From Auriscalpium vulgare (lineage: Eukaryota > Basidiomycota > Agaricomycetes > Russulales > Auriscalpiaceae), in assembly GCA_019915015.1 (NCBI GenBank), contig JAHBBC010000031.1:398461-462460 (forward strand): 64,000 bases of DNA, written 5' to 3'. Below, piece by piece: positions 11,286 to 23,855 of the stretch (positions are counted from its first letter, which is position 1; the number at the start of each line of letters is the position of its first letter). The notes under the pieces were generated by a model. It was not told the origin of the DNA, did no database searches, and saw nothing but the letters and a program-made list of their open reading frames with translations. Position numbers and translations under genes: made by a program.

Positions 11286-12041
11286 ATGCTCCGCACCCTC
11301 CTTGCATCCCTCACCGTCGTCGGCGTCCTCTCCGCGATCGCCACCCCCGCCGGAGTAAACCCCCTCCAGGCGCGCGCCGCCGTCGACAACATCGTCTATG
11401 TCACTGATGCCCAGAAGTTCTGGTGCGTTCATTCCCTGTTCCTGTCTTGTTCCAATGTTGATCGATCGACGTGCCCGTGCAGCATAATTGTGCCCCGCGA
11501 CCCCCACACCAACATCGGGGACAGCGAACACCCCGGAGGCATGAAGACATACTGCTCTCCCCAGGGCCGCTACAGCACCCAGCAAGGTCAGCTTCCGGCC
11601 GACTTCTGGAGGCAAGTTGCCTTCAAATCCGGCAAGGGCAAGAACGGCGGACGTTACGCCCAGCGTGCGTTTACATCATGCTTCTCAGCACCCCTTACTG
11701 AAGGCAACTTTACTATCTTAAGTGACCGGATGCATCAACCCCAGCCATCTGAGCCGTCTTAACGCAAACGACGCTGGTGGACAGTACGACTCGAGCGGCG
11801 GTGTCGGCGGAAAGGGAAACCCGCAGGGCTCGCAGTGCCTCGGCTACAACCACTACGTTGAGGTTGTCGAGCCTCTCGGGCCCCGCGCGTGCATCAAGTG
11901 CTGCGACGACCCCGCCGACTGCCCAACTAACAAGGGTACGTGCCATCTGATCCACGTGGATGCAACGTGCTCATCTGAGACGCACCAGACACCGAAGGCT
12001 GCCCGAATGTCATACCGGGCAACTATTTCAACTGCGACTGA
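11286..12041 (+). CDS. Small secreted cysteine-containing protein
   Basis: Exons 11286-11422, 11483-11664, 11723-11935 and 11989-12041 give 194 residues. A clear signal peptide (MLRTLLASLTVVGVLSAIA) is followed by IVPRDPHTNIGDSEHPGG, a YAQLTGCINP segment, GGKGNPQGSQCLGYNHYVE, and a Cys-rich end ACIKCCDDPADCPTNKDTEG with CPNVIPGNYFNCD. I recall near-identical proteins in many Agaricomycetes, with no assigned function; they tend to occur in multigene families. It acts outside the cell. The even Cys count suggests disulfides. It is not a recognised carbohydrate-active enzyme or toxin from what can be seen. Confidence 0.85.
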
Positions 12042-12396
12042 GCATTGATTGACCTTACGCACGAACAATCTCTTTACGATCTTCGGACATCTGATATCCT
12101 GCAGCGCTGCACTGTGGACACTTCGAACTCTCATTCCTGAACTTTGGCATTTGGTGAACACTTTTTGGGACCCTTTTCGTATTAGGTCGCAGTATACCTA
12201 CCTGTATGCATCGCTGCACGCCGTTACTCGCTTACGACGAATGTTTACGGACTTTTACCTCAACTACTTTGTCGTTTAACACCTTTAATGTTACCTAGCC
12301 CTAGTACGCTACGCAACTCATCAATCATTCAATGGGGTCTATTTGGAGGGTCCACACAACATGCACGGATGGCAGCCATGTTTACACCACGCACAT
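12042..12396. other. Spacer between convergent genes
   Basis: 355 bases holding the 3' untranslated regions of the secreted-protein gene and the GFA-family gene. Nothing else is seen. Confidence 0.5.
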
Positions 12397-12950
12397 TCAC
12401 GCAATGCGCTGCGATCGCCCGTCATACCCATCCCACTTCCCCAGGCCGTCGTCGACATCCAGCATGCGCGTATCGTAGAAGATATGCGCCGTCGGACGGA
12501 CTTCCGCCCAGCGCTCGATGCGGCCGTCAGCTCCGCGCTGGAGCTGCGCGCCCCACACGCTCACCGCCTGCGTCTCCAGGTTGCGCGAAACAACCTGCCC
12601 ACCGCATTCCGCGCAGCGAAAGCGCGTCTTGTGTGGCTTCGCGGGGTTCTGGAACGTGTGCATCCCGACCGGCGGGTCGGCAGCCATGAGGTCGTGTGTG
12701 GTGTGCGTCCAGGAAAAGGCAGAGGCGGGGAAGTGTATGGTATGAATGAACGGACATGCTGGAGACACATGTACAAAGTCAGTAAACAATATAGGTAGAA
12801 GGGTCGGTGTGTAAGCGCACCGGCGAGTCTTTGGCATTGCGAGCAGTGGCAGTATGCGCTCAATGTCGGCGGCGCGGTGAGCTGGTACGACACCTTGCCG
12901 CAATAGCAACCGCCTTGAATCGGTGCTTCAGGCGAGATCCCAGAGGACAT
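12397..12950 (-). CDS. GFA-family (Mss4-like fold) zinc protein
   Basis: Two exons (12950-12821, 12758-12397) encode about 163 residues. The zinc-ligand pattern of the glutathione-dependent formaldehyde-activating (GFA) family is complete: GGCYCGKVSYQL, AYCHCSQCQRLAG and, in exon 2, TRFRCAECGGQVVSR. The C-terminus (PTAHIFYDTRMLDVDDGLGK) resembles the family's end. Members bind zinc and some add glutathione to formaldehyde; most fungal members have unknown substrates, so the reaction here is not assigned. It is divergent from the ATP synthase e gene, and a TATA-like tract lies 54-60 bases upstream of its ATG. Confidence 0.87.
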
Positions 12951-13582
12951 GGTGGTGCACTTGCAGAAGCAGAGCGTGGGTGTGGACTGCAGGATATAGT
13001 AAGTATATATACTACTGTGGCCCTGTGATTCTGTATGTCGGCCGGTCGTGCTCCGGCAACGGCGGCTGCAGACACCGGAATAGACAGTGCGTACAGAGAC
13101 AGAATCGATACTGATAGTTATGGCACAAAGTGGTGAGCTGCAGTGCTGAGCAGCCAAAGAACTGAGTCCGAGAGGTTTCAGAGTTGTTCGGCCGACGGCT
13201 CTCCAGTGGGGCCTAGATATACGCTGAGAGGAGCGCTGCGCGACGGTGTGCTACGGGGTGCGCACGCAAGACACAAGCGCAAGTGAAGCTCCAAGTAGTC
13301 TTCCGAGTCGTCCGACGCTTCGTAAAACCAGCCTATGTACTGTAGTAATAGAGCCTCGCCTGCAAATGCTGACATAAGCCGAACTTGGCTTTGCTGGCCG
13401 ACATCCCCCGCTCACTGGTTCACGCATACATTTCCTCCCGTTCCACCACCGGTACGCATCCTCCGCCTCCTCTGCCACGCCCTTTATCTCGCCTGCTAAC
13501 CACTCGAATTTTCATCACCAGGCTCTCTTCCTATTTGCCTCCGGCCGCTCTCGTAGGTCGCATTGCGGGCAATAGTCATACC
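12951..13582. promoter_or_regulatory. Divergent promoter region (GFA gene / ATP synthase e), TATA-like tract
   Basis: 632 bases between divergent starts. The AT-rich aagtatatatac at about 13001-13012 is well placed for the GFA gene on the minus strand. The last 200 bases before 13583 are C/T-rich. Open frames inside are short and have no family signal. Confidence 0.4.
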
Positions 13583-14179
13583 ATGGTTTCCTCCACCGTC
13601 AACGTACGTGCCCTGTTCGGCCTTGCACCACCCTATTAAACTCCCTCTGGCTCTGTTTCTATGTTTTTTGCTGGCGTACGTGCGGTTGCTACGCGTAGGT
13701 TGTCCGCTACACCGCGCTCCTCTCGGGCGTGTTCTACGGCGTGTACCACCGCCGGTCACTACAAAAGGCGCACGACGCGGACAAAGCGCATCATGCAATC
13801 CACGAGCGGGAGTCTCTGATTGTGCAGGCGAAGGAGGCGTGGAAGAAGAAGCAGGAGGGCGGGAAGGATGGTGGTGAGTCTTTCGTCTGGTCGTGCGCCA
13901 CACGCGTAGAGGCAGCGGTCGCTGGCTTCACCCCTTGAAGGCACACCGTCTTGCGCATACGAGCAACTGCTCTGGCCTTTTATCATTGTCCAAGCTCCGT
14001 TCACTTCGCATCCCTACCCGTCGGTGGCGCGAAGCCGTCGGCTGCACCTCTCTTCTTGCCACCCCTACGAACGCGTCTGAGCAGCCTCTGACTTTTCCCC
14101 CATAGTCGTTACCGACCCAGAAGATCCATCCTTCGACCTCGAAAAGCTCGTTGCCAAGTGGGAGAGCGATTCGAAATAG
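13583..14179 (+). CDS. TIM11: Mitochondrial ATP synthase subunit e
   Basis: Three exons: MVSSTVN (phase 0), VVRYTALLSGVFYGVYHRRS.. and a last exon beginning after ccatag at 14105 and ending KLVAKWESDSK. The protein has about 93 residues. It has the single N-terminal membrane helix with the GxFYGxxH pattern of subunit e, whose GxxxG-like face drives dimerisation of F1Fo-ATP synthase in the inner membrane, followed by a charged helical segment (SLIVQAKEAWKKKQEGGKDG). The size and hydrophobic profile match the family. Confidence 0.9.
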
Positions 14180-14487
14180 GCGTCGCGTGTCCGCTATCAC
14201 CGCACCCGTCATATTTTAATATAGAGCCACTTTGCATCTCACGGACATTATCAGTGGGCTCGATACCTTTCGTGTTCGGTGTCGGTGGGTATCTGCTGGT
14301 CGTGTTGTCGCTGTAGAATGTATGAGCTGGCCATTGAGGACATAGAGCATGTGCGTGAGAAAGGCCACTGGAGACGCGAGAGCGCGTCGCGTCTGAGAGT
14401 CCGAACACCGTTACTGGCCACACACACACCATCAGCTTTGGGAGCTTTCCAAACGGTGTTCGTTATCCCGCTGGTCTCTCGCAAACA
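14180..14487. other. Short tandem spacer
   Basis: 308 bases between the ATP synthase e stop and the HAT2 start, both on the plus strand. No recognisable element. Confidence 0.4.
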
Positions 14488-16339
<1,852 letters not shown>

Positions 16340-16515
16340 AGAGATAGGAAGGATGTGCTCTGTGCTGAGGTTGTCTTTCTATTTGATCATGCTGCGAGCG
16401 TAGACCGGTCAAGAGATTATTTAGATAATCAACAGATCGCCCCCTCAGGGTGCATGATGTACAGAGACGGTGTGTGCGCGCGGCGCGACATGAAGTATGA
16501 TGCCGGGGCATTCCT

Positions 16516-16831
16516 CTATAGGAACATGATTCGGAAGAGCTCAAAGAATACTGCGAAGATAATGACAGTCAGAACGGAGCGATATAGGTTGAGGGCACAG
16601 ACGGACCTCCTCCGACGATCACGAACAGCACAAGCCCGAGTGCCCACAGGCCGACAGGCGACTGCTTCTCCAGCTTTTCTTTGCGTGACGGATTGACAGG
16701 GTTTTTGCCTGCGCGGGCCTTGCTATCGAACTGGCTCGTCCGTTGGCGCATCTCGCGTGAGCTCGTAGACTGCGGGTGCGGAATGTCAGTTTGTTTCCAG
16801 AGCGTAGCCCGATGCGCAGACGGCGTACCAT
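16516..16831 (-). CDS. YSY6: Ribosome-associated ER membrane protein RAMP4/YSY6
   Basis: Small tail-anchored protein: (M)STSSREMRQRTSQFDSKARA-GKNPVNPSRKEKLEK, a hydrophobic helix SPVGLWALGLVLFVIVGG, and after an intron VFFELFRIMFL with TAG at 16518-16516. Length, QR..F..K..GK motif and C-terminal membrane anchor match RAMP4/SERP1, which binds the Sec61 translocon and stabilises membrane proteins under stress. The first exon seems to be the ATG alone (16831-16829), followed by a 59-base intron (16770-16828) with branch-like aaactgac. If that intron is not used, the inner ATG of MRQRTSQFD would start a protein seven residues shorter. It is convergent with HAT2. Confidence 0.85.
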
Positions 16832-17017
16832 GGTTGCAGGAGGATGATGGAGCAGATAAAATGAGTGACAGCGGATAAGAGGGTCTGGTAGTGGAAGGCG
16901 CCGGGTGGATTGGACGTGGCAGGCGTGGACGCTGCCACGCCAATCGGGCGGGTGTTTGGCCTTGTTGTCCAACAGCCCCCCGATGCAGATCTCATCTCTC
17001 TCTCGCTCTGGCTCTCC

Positions 17018-18071
17018 ATGGCAAAGGGCAAGAAATCGTCCCTCAGGGCTGCCCTGTCCTCGCAGCAGTCGCGCCTCAAGAAAAACCAGCAGGCGAAGGA
17101 TGCAGAGCGTGCTGCAGAGCAGAAGCTGAAGCAAAAGCTGAAGGGGCCGAAGGGCAAAGGCAAGGCCGTGCCAAAACAGCGACGCCCGACAATTCCTTTT
17201 GCCCCTACGGACACGATCTTGCTCATAGGCGAGGGCGACTTCTCCTTTGCCATGGCTCTTGTCGCGTTTCCACCTCCGTCCCTCGAGCACCTCCCCTCTG
17301 TCAATGTCACCGCGACCGCATACGACACCGAAGAAGAGTGCTACCAAAAATACCCCGGTGCGGAGGAAAATGTACGCGTCTTGCGCGAAAAGGGCGGGCA
17401 GGTGTATTTTGGTGTCGACGCAACGAAGCTGGACAAGGCTGCTCCTCTGAAGAACAGGAGATACGATAGGATCGTGTGGAACTTCCCCCATGCAGGTGAG
17501 CAACGCCTCCCTTCATGGTGGTGGGGTGCTGAACGTAGGAAGTGTGCTCAAGGGAAGGGCATTACGGATCAGGATAGAAACATCCTGTCCAACCAGGTCT
17601 TGATACTGGGATTCCTGCGCTCCGCAGAGCGGTTTTTGGCTGTGGGTCCTGTGCCGCAAGTCCATGCTCGGAGGCGGAAGAAGCCTTTCGAGGACGACGA
17701 CGAAGACCGGGAGATGAGTGAAACGGAGCAGGATGGCGGAGACACTCGTTCACGCGGGACCATTCTCATCACACTGCGGAACGTGCCGCCGTATACCGAG
17801 TGGTATGTCGCGTTCTTCTCTGGCGTGTATTTGGTGCTGAAACTCGTGTAGGGACGTGCCAAGATTGGCGAAGAACCCGCCACCTCCGAAAGCAATGAAC
17901 GAGCCTCACAATCCATACTACACGCTCCTACGTTCCTTCGCGTTCCATCGGGAGGATTGGGAGGGGTATGAGCATCGCATGACGAAGGGAGAGAGGATGC
18001 ACGGGCAGGGAAAGACGGGAGAAGGGGGTGAAGATCGGACTTGGGAGTTCTGTATCAGAGACGAGGTCTAG
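17018..18071 (+). CDS. BMT5: 25S rRNA uridine-N3 methyltransferase, BMT5-like
   Basis: The start is MAKGKKSSLRAALSSQQS (17018); the frame is open upstream but lacks homology-like content. A Lys-rich coiled N-terminus is followed by PFAPTDTILLIGEGDFSFAM, the SAM-binding GEGDFSF motif of the BMT5/DUF2431 family, then ATAYDTEEEC, YDRIVWNFPHAG and KGITDQDRNILSNQ. The exon join at 17494/17552 uses acceptor ctcaag and restores HAGKGITDQD. The second intron is near 17803-17851 (EW|DVPRLAK). The C-terminal FHREDWEGYEHRMTKGER matches the family end. It methylates a uridine of the large ribosomal subunit RNA in the nucleolus. Its start is 186 bases from that of the divergent YSY6. Confidence 0.9.
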
Positions 18072-18168
18072 AAGACGAGGTCTTGAATACTTGTGTTCAC
18101 CGACTGTGTATGTGAGCGCGACGCCGAAGCTGGCGCGTCGGGCGTCGGAGCTTGAAAGTGCGGTCTGC

Positions 18169-19044
18169 ATGCTGTCTCTACCTTCGACACCAAAGAGCGG
18201 CGCGGCGCTCCTCCGACAGCATGCGCGCACGTACAGCGTCTCCGTGAAGCCTCCGCGAGTGTACCCCCAGAAGCCTGTGCCACGTCCGTACTCGGAGAAG
18301 AAGACATTCCTCTACCACCAATACATCCGCCTCCTCGAGACCAGCACAAACTCCCCCCTCGTCTTCCTTCAGCACGACAAGTTCTCCATCCCCAACCTCA
18401 TAAAACTGCGCACGGAGATTGCCAAGGCCGCCGCCCGCCATGTCACGCCTCCGCCCTCGCTAGCCAAGCCGGGCCCGAGCGCGATGCCAGCTGAGCCCGC
18501 CATGCCCACGCTGTCCGTCATCCGCACGTCCATCTTCGGCGTCGCCCTGCGCGACTTCGCGCCCATCGACGCGCATACGAGCGACGAGATCGCGCGCACG
18601 GTGTCGAAGGGCTTCGCCGTGCTCAGCCTGCCGAACCTCAACCCGCCGCAGCTCCAGGCCATCCTGCGCGCGATCGAGCGCACCGTGCCCAAGCCCAAGG
18701 CGCCCACTCCCGAGGAGCTCAAGCAAAAGGCCGCGCTGGCCGCTGCAGACCCGCCGAACCCCGGCCGCCGTCCGAAGCGCGTGCGCCCAACTCTGCAGCC
18801 GGAGTTGACGCTCATGGGCGCGTTCATCGAGGGGAGGGTGTTCAAGGCGGCAGCGGTGACAGACGTCGCGAAATTGCCGACGCTGGACACTCTGCGCGCG
18901 CAGATCGTGGGATTGCTGAGCAGCCCGGCGACGCAGCTTGCGGGGGTTTTGAGCCAGGCGAGTGGAGGGAAGTTGGCGAGGACACTTGAGGGTTTGAAGA
19001 AGGGGTTGGAAGACGAGCAGGCAGCCCAGACGGGGGCGCCGTAG
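18169..19044 (+). CDS. MRPL11: Mitochondrial large ribosomal subunit protein uL10m
   Basis: One exon of 291 codons; ATG 18169 is the first in a plausible context (MLSLPSTPKSGAALLRQHAR). The N-terminus is basic and Ser/Ala-rich, as in a mitochondrial presequence. KKTFLYHQYIRLLETSTNSP and VFLQHDKFSIPNLIKLRTEI give the uL10 fold; later motifs are GRVFKAAAVTDVAKLPTLDT, LRAQIVGLLSSPATQLAGVL. Fungal Mrpl11 carries such a Pro/Lys-rich insertion. It binds the L7/L12 stalk of the mitoribosome. The start lies only 97 bases after the BMT5 stop on the same strand, so its promoter must overlap the BMT5 3' region. Confidence 0.87.
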   Translation: MLSLPSTPKSGAALLRQHARTYSVSVKPPRVYPQKPVPRPYSEKKTFLYHQYIRLLETSTNSPLVFLQHDKFSIPNLIKLRTEIAKAAARHVTPPPSLAKPGPSAMPAEPAMPTLSVIRTSIFGVALRDFAPIDAHTSDEIARTVSKGFAVLSLPNLNPPQLQAILRAIERTVPKPKAPTPEELKQKAALAAADPPNPGRRPKRVRPTLQPELTLMGAFIEGRVFKAAAVTDVAKLPTLDTLRAQIVGLLSSPATQLAGVLSQASGGKLARTLEGLKKGLEDEQAAQTGAP

Positions 19045-19316
19045 GATTTTAATACTGCCCACATCTTACTACCGTAATCCCGTTCTGCACATATAAATGT
19101 CTTTCTTTTGTCCTTTGCACATACACCCTTCTCTGCGAGCACGGAGGATAGCAACGGAACGGAAGTCGGACTTTGAATGACACGTGGTGTCCAGATCTTT
19201 GGTTGGCGGTCTGCGCAAGAGTTCTCTTGTCCCGCCTACATTGACGGAGTGCGTGGACTGGCCGCAAAACTTTGCAACAAACATGTGTGTAGCCCGGCAT
19301 AATTGATCAAATTACT

Positions 19317-21548
19317 ATGTCTCTGAAACTTTCACCCAGGGATGACGACGACGAGTACCTTTACGGTGAATCCTCAACCTCGCTGGCCCCCGTAGTTCGG
19401 TCGACCCCAACGTCTGCGCCCGTGACGCCTATCACACCCACCGGTGAGGACTTGTTCTAGAGGCATCGACGACCTTGGCGCCTGTATTCTACTTCTGCCG
19501 GGCTCAAGTGTAATATATTTGATGCTCATCTCCGTTCTGCGCGTGCCTGCCCTTAGTACCAGAGTGAGTCTTAGCAAGCCGAGTCCCAGCACACCTGTCT
19601 CACCAGCCGTGATCTAGCGTACCCTTTCCGAAGCGGGAAGCCTCAAGTGACGCATACACGCCATTAGACACGCCAAAGCAGCCCAGTCTCGCCAATGGAG
19701 TGGACGCCATGGACGAGGACGAGCTCCCCTTGCGGGGCAAGCCGAGTACGACGCCGCCGCCAGAAGTGCATAGTGAGCCTGTGGCTGAAGGTGACGGCGA
19801 CGCAGAAGAGGCGGAGGCGGAGGAGGAAGACGAGAGCGACGAAGTGAGTGCTCGTGCTCGTGTTCGATGGCTGGCAACCTGACTAGGCGTTTTGTGAAGG
19901 ATATCGAGTTCATTATGGAACCCCCAACGCGCAGCCTGGACTTACGGTACGTGTCCTAGAGACTTGCCTCCCCCGTTCTAGCTTACTTCTCCGGCAGACC
20001 AAATAGGCCGGCCGCAGCGAGGAACACTAGCTCTACCTATACCCCCAACAAATGTGTGTCCAAACCCATACCTGTGACTATACCTGCTCTATGCTCACCA
20101 TGAAAACCAGCCGCACCGGGACCCTCACTAACGACGGAGTACACGCCTCGCGAACGCGGCACCCCCGTCACCCGCCCCTCTGTCTCTGCCACCCCCGCCC
20201 CCGCCCCACCCGCTCATCCACAGCAGCAGCCTCCTGTTGCCATCAAAACACAATCCGCCTCCACGTCCCCGCAGCCCGAGTCCGTCGCGCGCACAGACGA
20301 CGGGCTAGACCCGTCGACGCTACCGCCCGTCACCGCGCCGCCATCCCACCCGGCCATCGACCCGACGCTCCCGGGCACGATCGACGGGCGGCCCGTGTTC
20401 GAGGTCGACATGGCGAACCTCGCGGAAAAGCCGTGGCGGCGCCCAGGGTCGGACCTCAGCGACTGGTTCAACTACGGCTTCGACGAGATCAGCTGGGATG
20501 CGTACTGCTACCGGCGGCGCGACCTCGGGGAGGTGGCGAACGTGCTCAAGGCGAGCGTTGTGGTGCGTACCGTCCACACCGACGCGTTTGAGAGTGTCTT
20601 CCCTGACGGTCCTGAGCAGAACTTCGCGGGCATGCCTGAAGAACAGCTCGCGCAGCTGCCACCCGAGATCCGCACGATGGTCATGGTGGGCACGAACGCG
20701 GTGCTCAACAACAGCGGCGCGGGCCAGATGATGGGCGCGCCGGGCATGAACGTGAACGCGATGATGGGCCCCGACGTGGGGAACATGAACATGCAGCAAA
20801 TGATGAACCCCATGATGGTCGGCATGGGCGGCGACATGGGCATGGACGGCGCGCCTCAGGCGCCACAGCCCGACCAGATGCAGGGCATGCAGGACGGCGG
20901 GTTCCAGCAGGGCTACCCGCAAGGCCCGCCGCAGGGCCCGATGGGCATGCCGCAGGAGTACATGCAGGTGCGTGGTGGTCCATGATTATCCTGGCTTAGG
21001 CAGTGAAGCTGATTGGACGACAGGACCCGGCGATGCAGCAGCAGATGTACCAGCAGATGGAGGCACCGGTTGCGCCGACGCCTGTGGTGCCGGCCGCGAA
21101 CCGTGGCGCGGTCCCGTTCAGAGGCAACCGTGGCATGCGCGGTGTGCGAGGCGCATATGCTGGACGCGGCAGAGGTATACATCGTACATCTTGCATCCCC
21201 ACGTGCACAAGCTAACGTGGAACTCATAGGTGGTATCCCCATTGCACCAGCGCGACCAGCGTCCCCGCTGCCACCGAACGTGCCCACCGGCCCTCGCAAT
21301 CAAAACAAGTACAAGGACCGCGATAAGGATGCACAGGCGGTGGACGGGCTGGACTATGGTGGTGGAGGTGGAGGAGGCGGTGGTCCCGACAGAGGAAGCG
21401 GGACCCCGACAGGGGACCATGACGAGCGCAGCCGGTGAGTCAGTCGACTCAGTAGCAGCGCCACATGAGTCTCATGTGCGTGGTTGTATCTAGGAAGCGG
21501 AGAGATCGTTCGCCGAGCGATGACCGTCGCGATGTGAAGCGGCGCTGA
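19317..21548 (+). CDS. FIP1: Pre-mRNA polyadenylation factor Fip1
   Basis: It begins MSLKLSPRDDDDEYLYGESS. Several small exons give an acidic region (EEDESDE|DIEFIMEPPTRSLDLR|PNRPAAARNTSS), a Pro/Ser-rich linker, and the Fip1 motif FEVDMANLAEKPWRRPGSDL-SDWFNYGFDEISWDAYCYRR. The C-terminal half is Gly/Met/Gln/Pro-rich and ends GYAGRGR-like repeats, a Gly run and KRRDRSPSDDRRDVKRR with TGA at 21546-21548. The domain order is that of Fip1, which bridges poly(A) polymerase and the cleavage/polyadenylation complex. Very small exons near 19558-19620 are uncertain. Confidence 0.9.
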
Positions 21549-21763
21549 TGGAAATATGAGTAACATCTTCAGGGCTAGCTTGTCATTATATTGTTATTCT
21601 ATCTGGCTAGTATCTGCCTTTCGTGTGCTATCCTCATTCACTGTCGTAACGTTCGTGGTCAGGAAGAATGGGTATTCATTGCATTAGCATCCGGGAACAT
21701 GGAAGGCTACATGTACTGGAGCATAAAATCGTAAAATACAGGAACTCTAGGCCGAGCATGATG

Positions 21764-23206
21764 TCATGCAGTCGACGCTGCACGGGCAGTCCGTACGGCG
21801 CCGCCTCCACCTGACTTTCTCTTGCCACCACGCGATCCGCGCTTATTATTTTTGGGCTTGCTCTTGCACTCATCGCAGTACCAAGAGCCCGTGGGCGCGA
21901 CCTGGAGCCCGATACACGACAAGTGGAACTGCACAGAAAAACGTCAGCGATATGTCTTGCATTCACCAAGGCCAAACATCACGCACCCATTCGCGCACGC
22001 ACTCGGCGTCGTCGCACGCGACCATCTCCCCAAAACTGCCCATATTGCACCAGCAATATACCTTCCCGTCGTCGCCCTCCGCAGCATCATCTGCCTGCTC
22101 ACCCACATCCATCGCTCGCGTCCCTGCGAGGCTCACGCCACCGTCGACGCCTGGGCCCACAAGCGCGACGGGCGGGACGATGTTGCGCGCAACGGGCATC
22201 CCGGGGCCCTGCAGGCGCTCGTGTACAGGGCCGGACCAGCCCGGCAGCGCGGACGGGTACGCCGGTAGGGAGGGGTGGCTTGACGGGGGCGGTGCGGAGA
22301 AGCCAGGGTCCTTCGCGGAGGTGTCGGTCGGCGTCGACGCGGTTGGGCGTGCGCGGCGCTTAGCGCCGCCGCCGTTGGTGCGCGCGGTGGTGGTGGTGCG
22401 CGCGGCGGGGTGAGGATGTTGAATTTGGGCTGCGTATGCTAGTTGGTGGGAGGTGACGGAGAGGATGGACTCAGTGGGCGAGGCGCCACGATCGACTCTG
22501 CTAACGAGAGGAGAGGTCAGTTGTATGTGGTGGCGTGAATAGAGGTGGGGACGCACTTCCTGGCGCGACTGCCGTTCTTGGGGCGCTGGGAAACATCGAC
22601 GATCCGCTCCCTGCGCGGTGTCCTGCCGCTGGCGGGATCTGTGTCGTCGTCGCGTGTTCCGCGCTTCCGCTTGGCGGGCGTCGAGTCGTTGGCGGAGGAG
22701 GTGAGCAGAGCGCCCCTGCGCCGCCTGCCACCCTCGTACATGGAGACGGGTGCGTAGGAACGGGGGGCGACATGGGGGTAGACGGTATGCCTCGCGAGGA
22801 CGGATGTGTCGAAGTTGGGGACCTGGTGCAGCAGGGCCGTCATGTGCTCGTGGTGGTTCTTGAGCCCGTCGGCGGCCTGGGAGGCGACGCGAATCTTGTC
22901 CTCCCCACCGAGCTTGAGGCGCGCAGCCTCCTCCGCGATCTCGCCGAGAAGGTAGAGGCGCTCCTCTTTGGGTGTGGAGTTGCTCTCGATGAGGAAGACA
23001 AGGCGGTTGATCTTGGTGATGATGGCGGCCATGGATGCGGAGAGGACAGCGTCAAGCTCGCGGAGGTCAGCAAACTGACGGGAGATGTCCATGGGGATGG
23101 TGTCGAGGGTGTGTGTGTACTCGGAGAGGAGGGAGAGGGAGTAGGCGGTCTGGATGGCGTGGGGGTTGGTGGTCATGGGCATCGTGGGCGACGGGCGTTG
23201 TGGCAT
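21764..23206 (-). CDS. ING-family PHD-finger histone reader
   Basis: The N-terminal ING domain (YSLSLLSEYTHTLDTIPMDI; LIESNSTPKEERLYLLGEIA; NHHEHMTALL) is followed by a basic Ser/Arg-rich linker with KRKRG, then a C-terminal PHD finger with all eight ligands: VYCWCNMGSFGEMVACDDAE..C..WV|FHLSCIGLQVAPTGSWYCDE-CK. The last intron separates EWV from FHLSC. A Lys/Arg/Gly-rich tail ends at TGA 21766-21764. ING PHD fingers bind H3K4me3 and recruit acetyltransferase or deacetylase complexes. Which yeast paralogue (Yng1, Yng2 or Pho23) it matches cannot be decided here. Confidence 0.9.
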
Positions 23207-23645
23207 GGTGGACGTCGACGTCGACGGGGGAGAGCTGAGGCGGGGGCGGGGGCGGGACTGGCGCTGAGAGCGTTCGTCTTTTCCGACCGGCTCAGCGGCC
23301 CGCCGTCTTGGGAAACCCCTGGCGCGTGATCAGACGCGTCGCGTCGCGCCAATATATGCTCCCGTTGCACCGCTTGCCATGTACAATAGCGTTGCTACCC
23401 CTCGCTTTTGTTTGTCCCATACGAGCATGATAATAATTACAGTGCGATAGGAAATGATACAGTAGTGCATGCGCGCGTGCTATCCATACAATGCAGAGAA
23501 AGGTCGAATAGTGTGTGTGCAGCAGTGGTCAACACTGCCGCGAGACGGTGCTCCTCGCTCGTCGTAAACCCCGTTAGATCCATAGCAAACTGTCCGAGAG
23601 TGCTCCCTCAAAATTATCATCGTCCAACTGAGAACGCCCCTCCCC
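23207..23645. promoter_or_regulatory. Upstream region of the ING gene
   Basis: 439 bases holding the ING promoter and the 3' region of the small minus-strand gene to the right. No coding frame is recognised. Confidence 0.4.
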
Positions 23646-23855
23646 CTACTTCTTGCTCGCCTTCTTGCCAGAGGTGCCGCCATTGCTGGCCTGGCCCGAC
23701 TGCCCGCTCTGCACCATCGAGCCGAGCGCGGCGTACATGGCGTGCGAGTCGCGTGGCGACTGGTGCATGGTCGCAAACGCATGCGGGGCGGAGGGACCGG
23801 TGGGGAAGAACCCGGCCGCGGATACGGAGGAGGTGGTGTAGCCCTGGGACGACAT
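23646..23855 (-). CDS. 69-residue hypothetical protein
   Basis: Intronless frame MSSQGYTTSSVSAAGFFPTG.. ending GKKASKK with TAG at 23648-23646. It is rich in Ser, Gly, Ala, Met and Gln, has no membrane span or known motif, and carries a basic Lys tail. Upstream on the minus strand a good TATA box (ttatatac, 24034-24040 on the plus strand) lies about 180 bases before the ATG. That supports a highly expressed transcript. I do not recognise the protein. Confidence 0.55.
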   Translation of the reverse strand: MSSQGYTTSSVSAAGFFPTGPSAPHAFATMHQSPRDSHAMYAALGSMVQSGQSGQASNGGTSGKKASKK

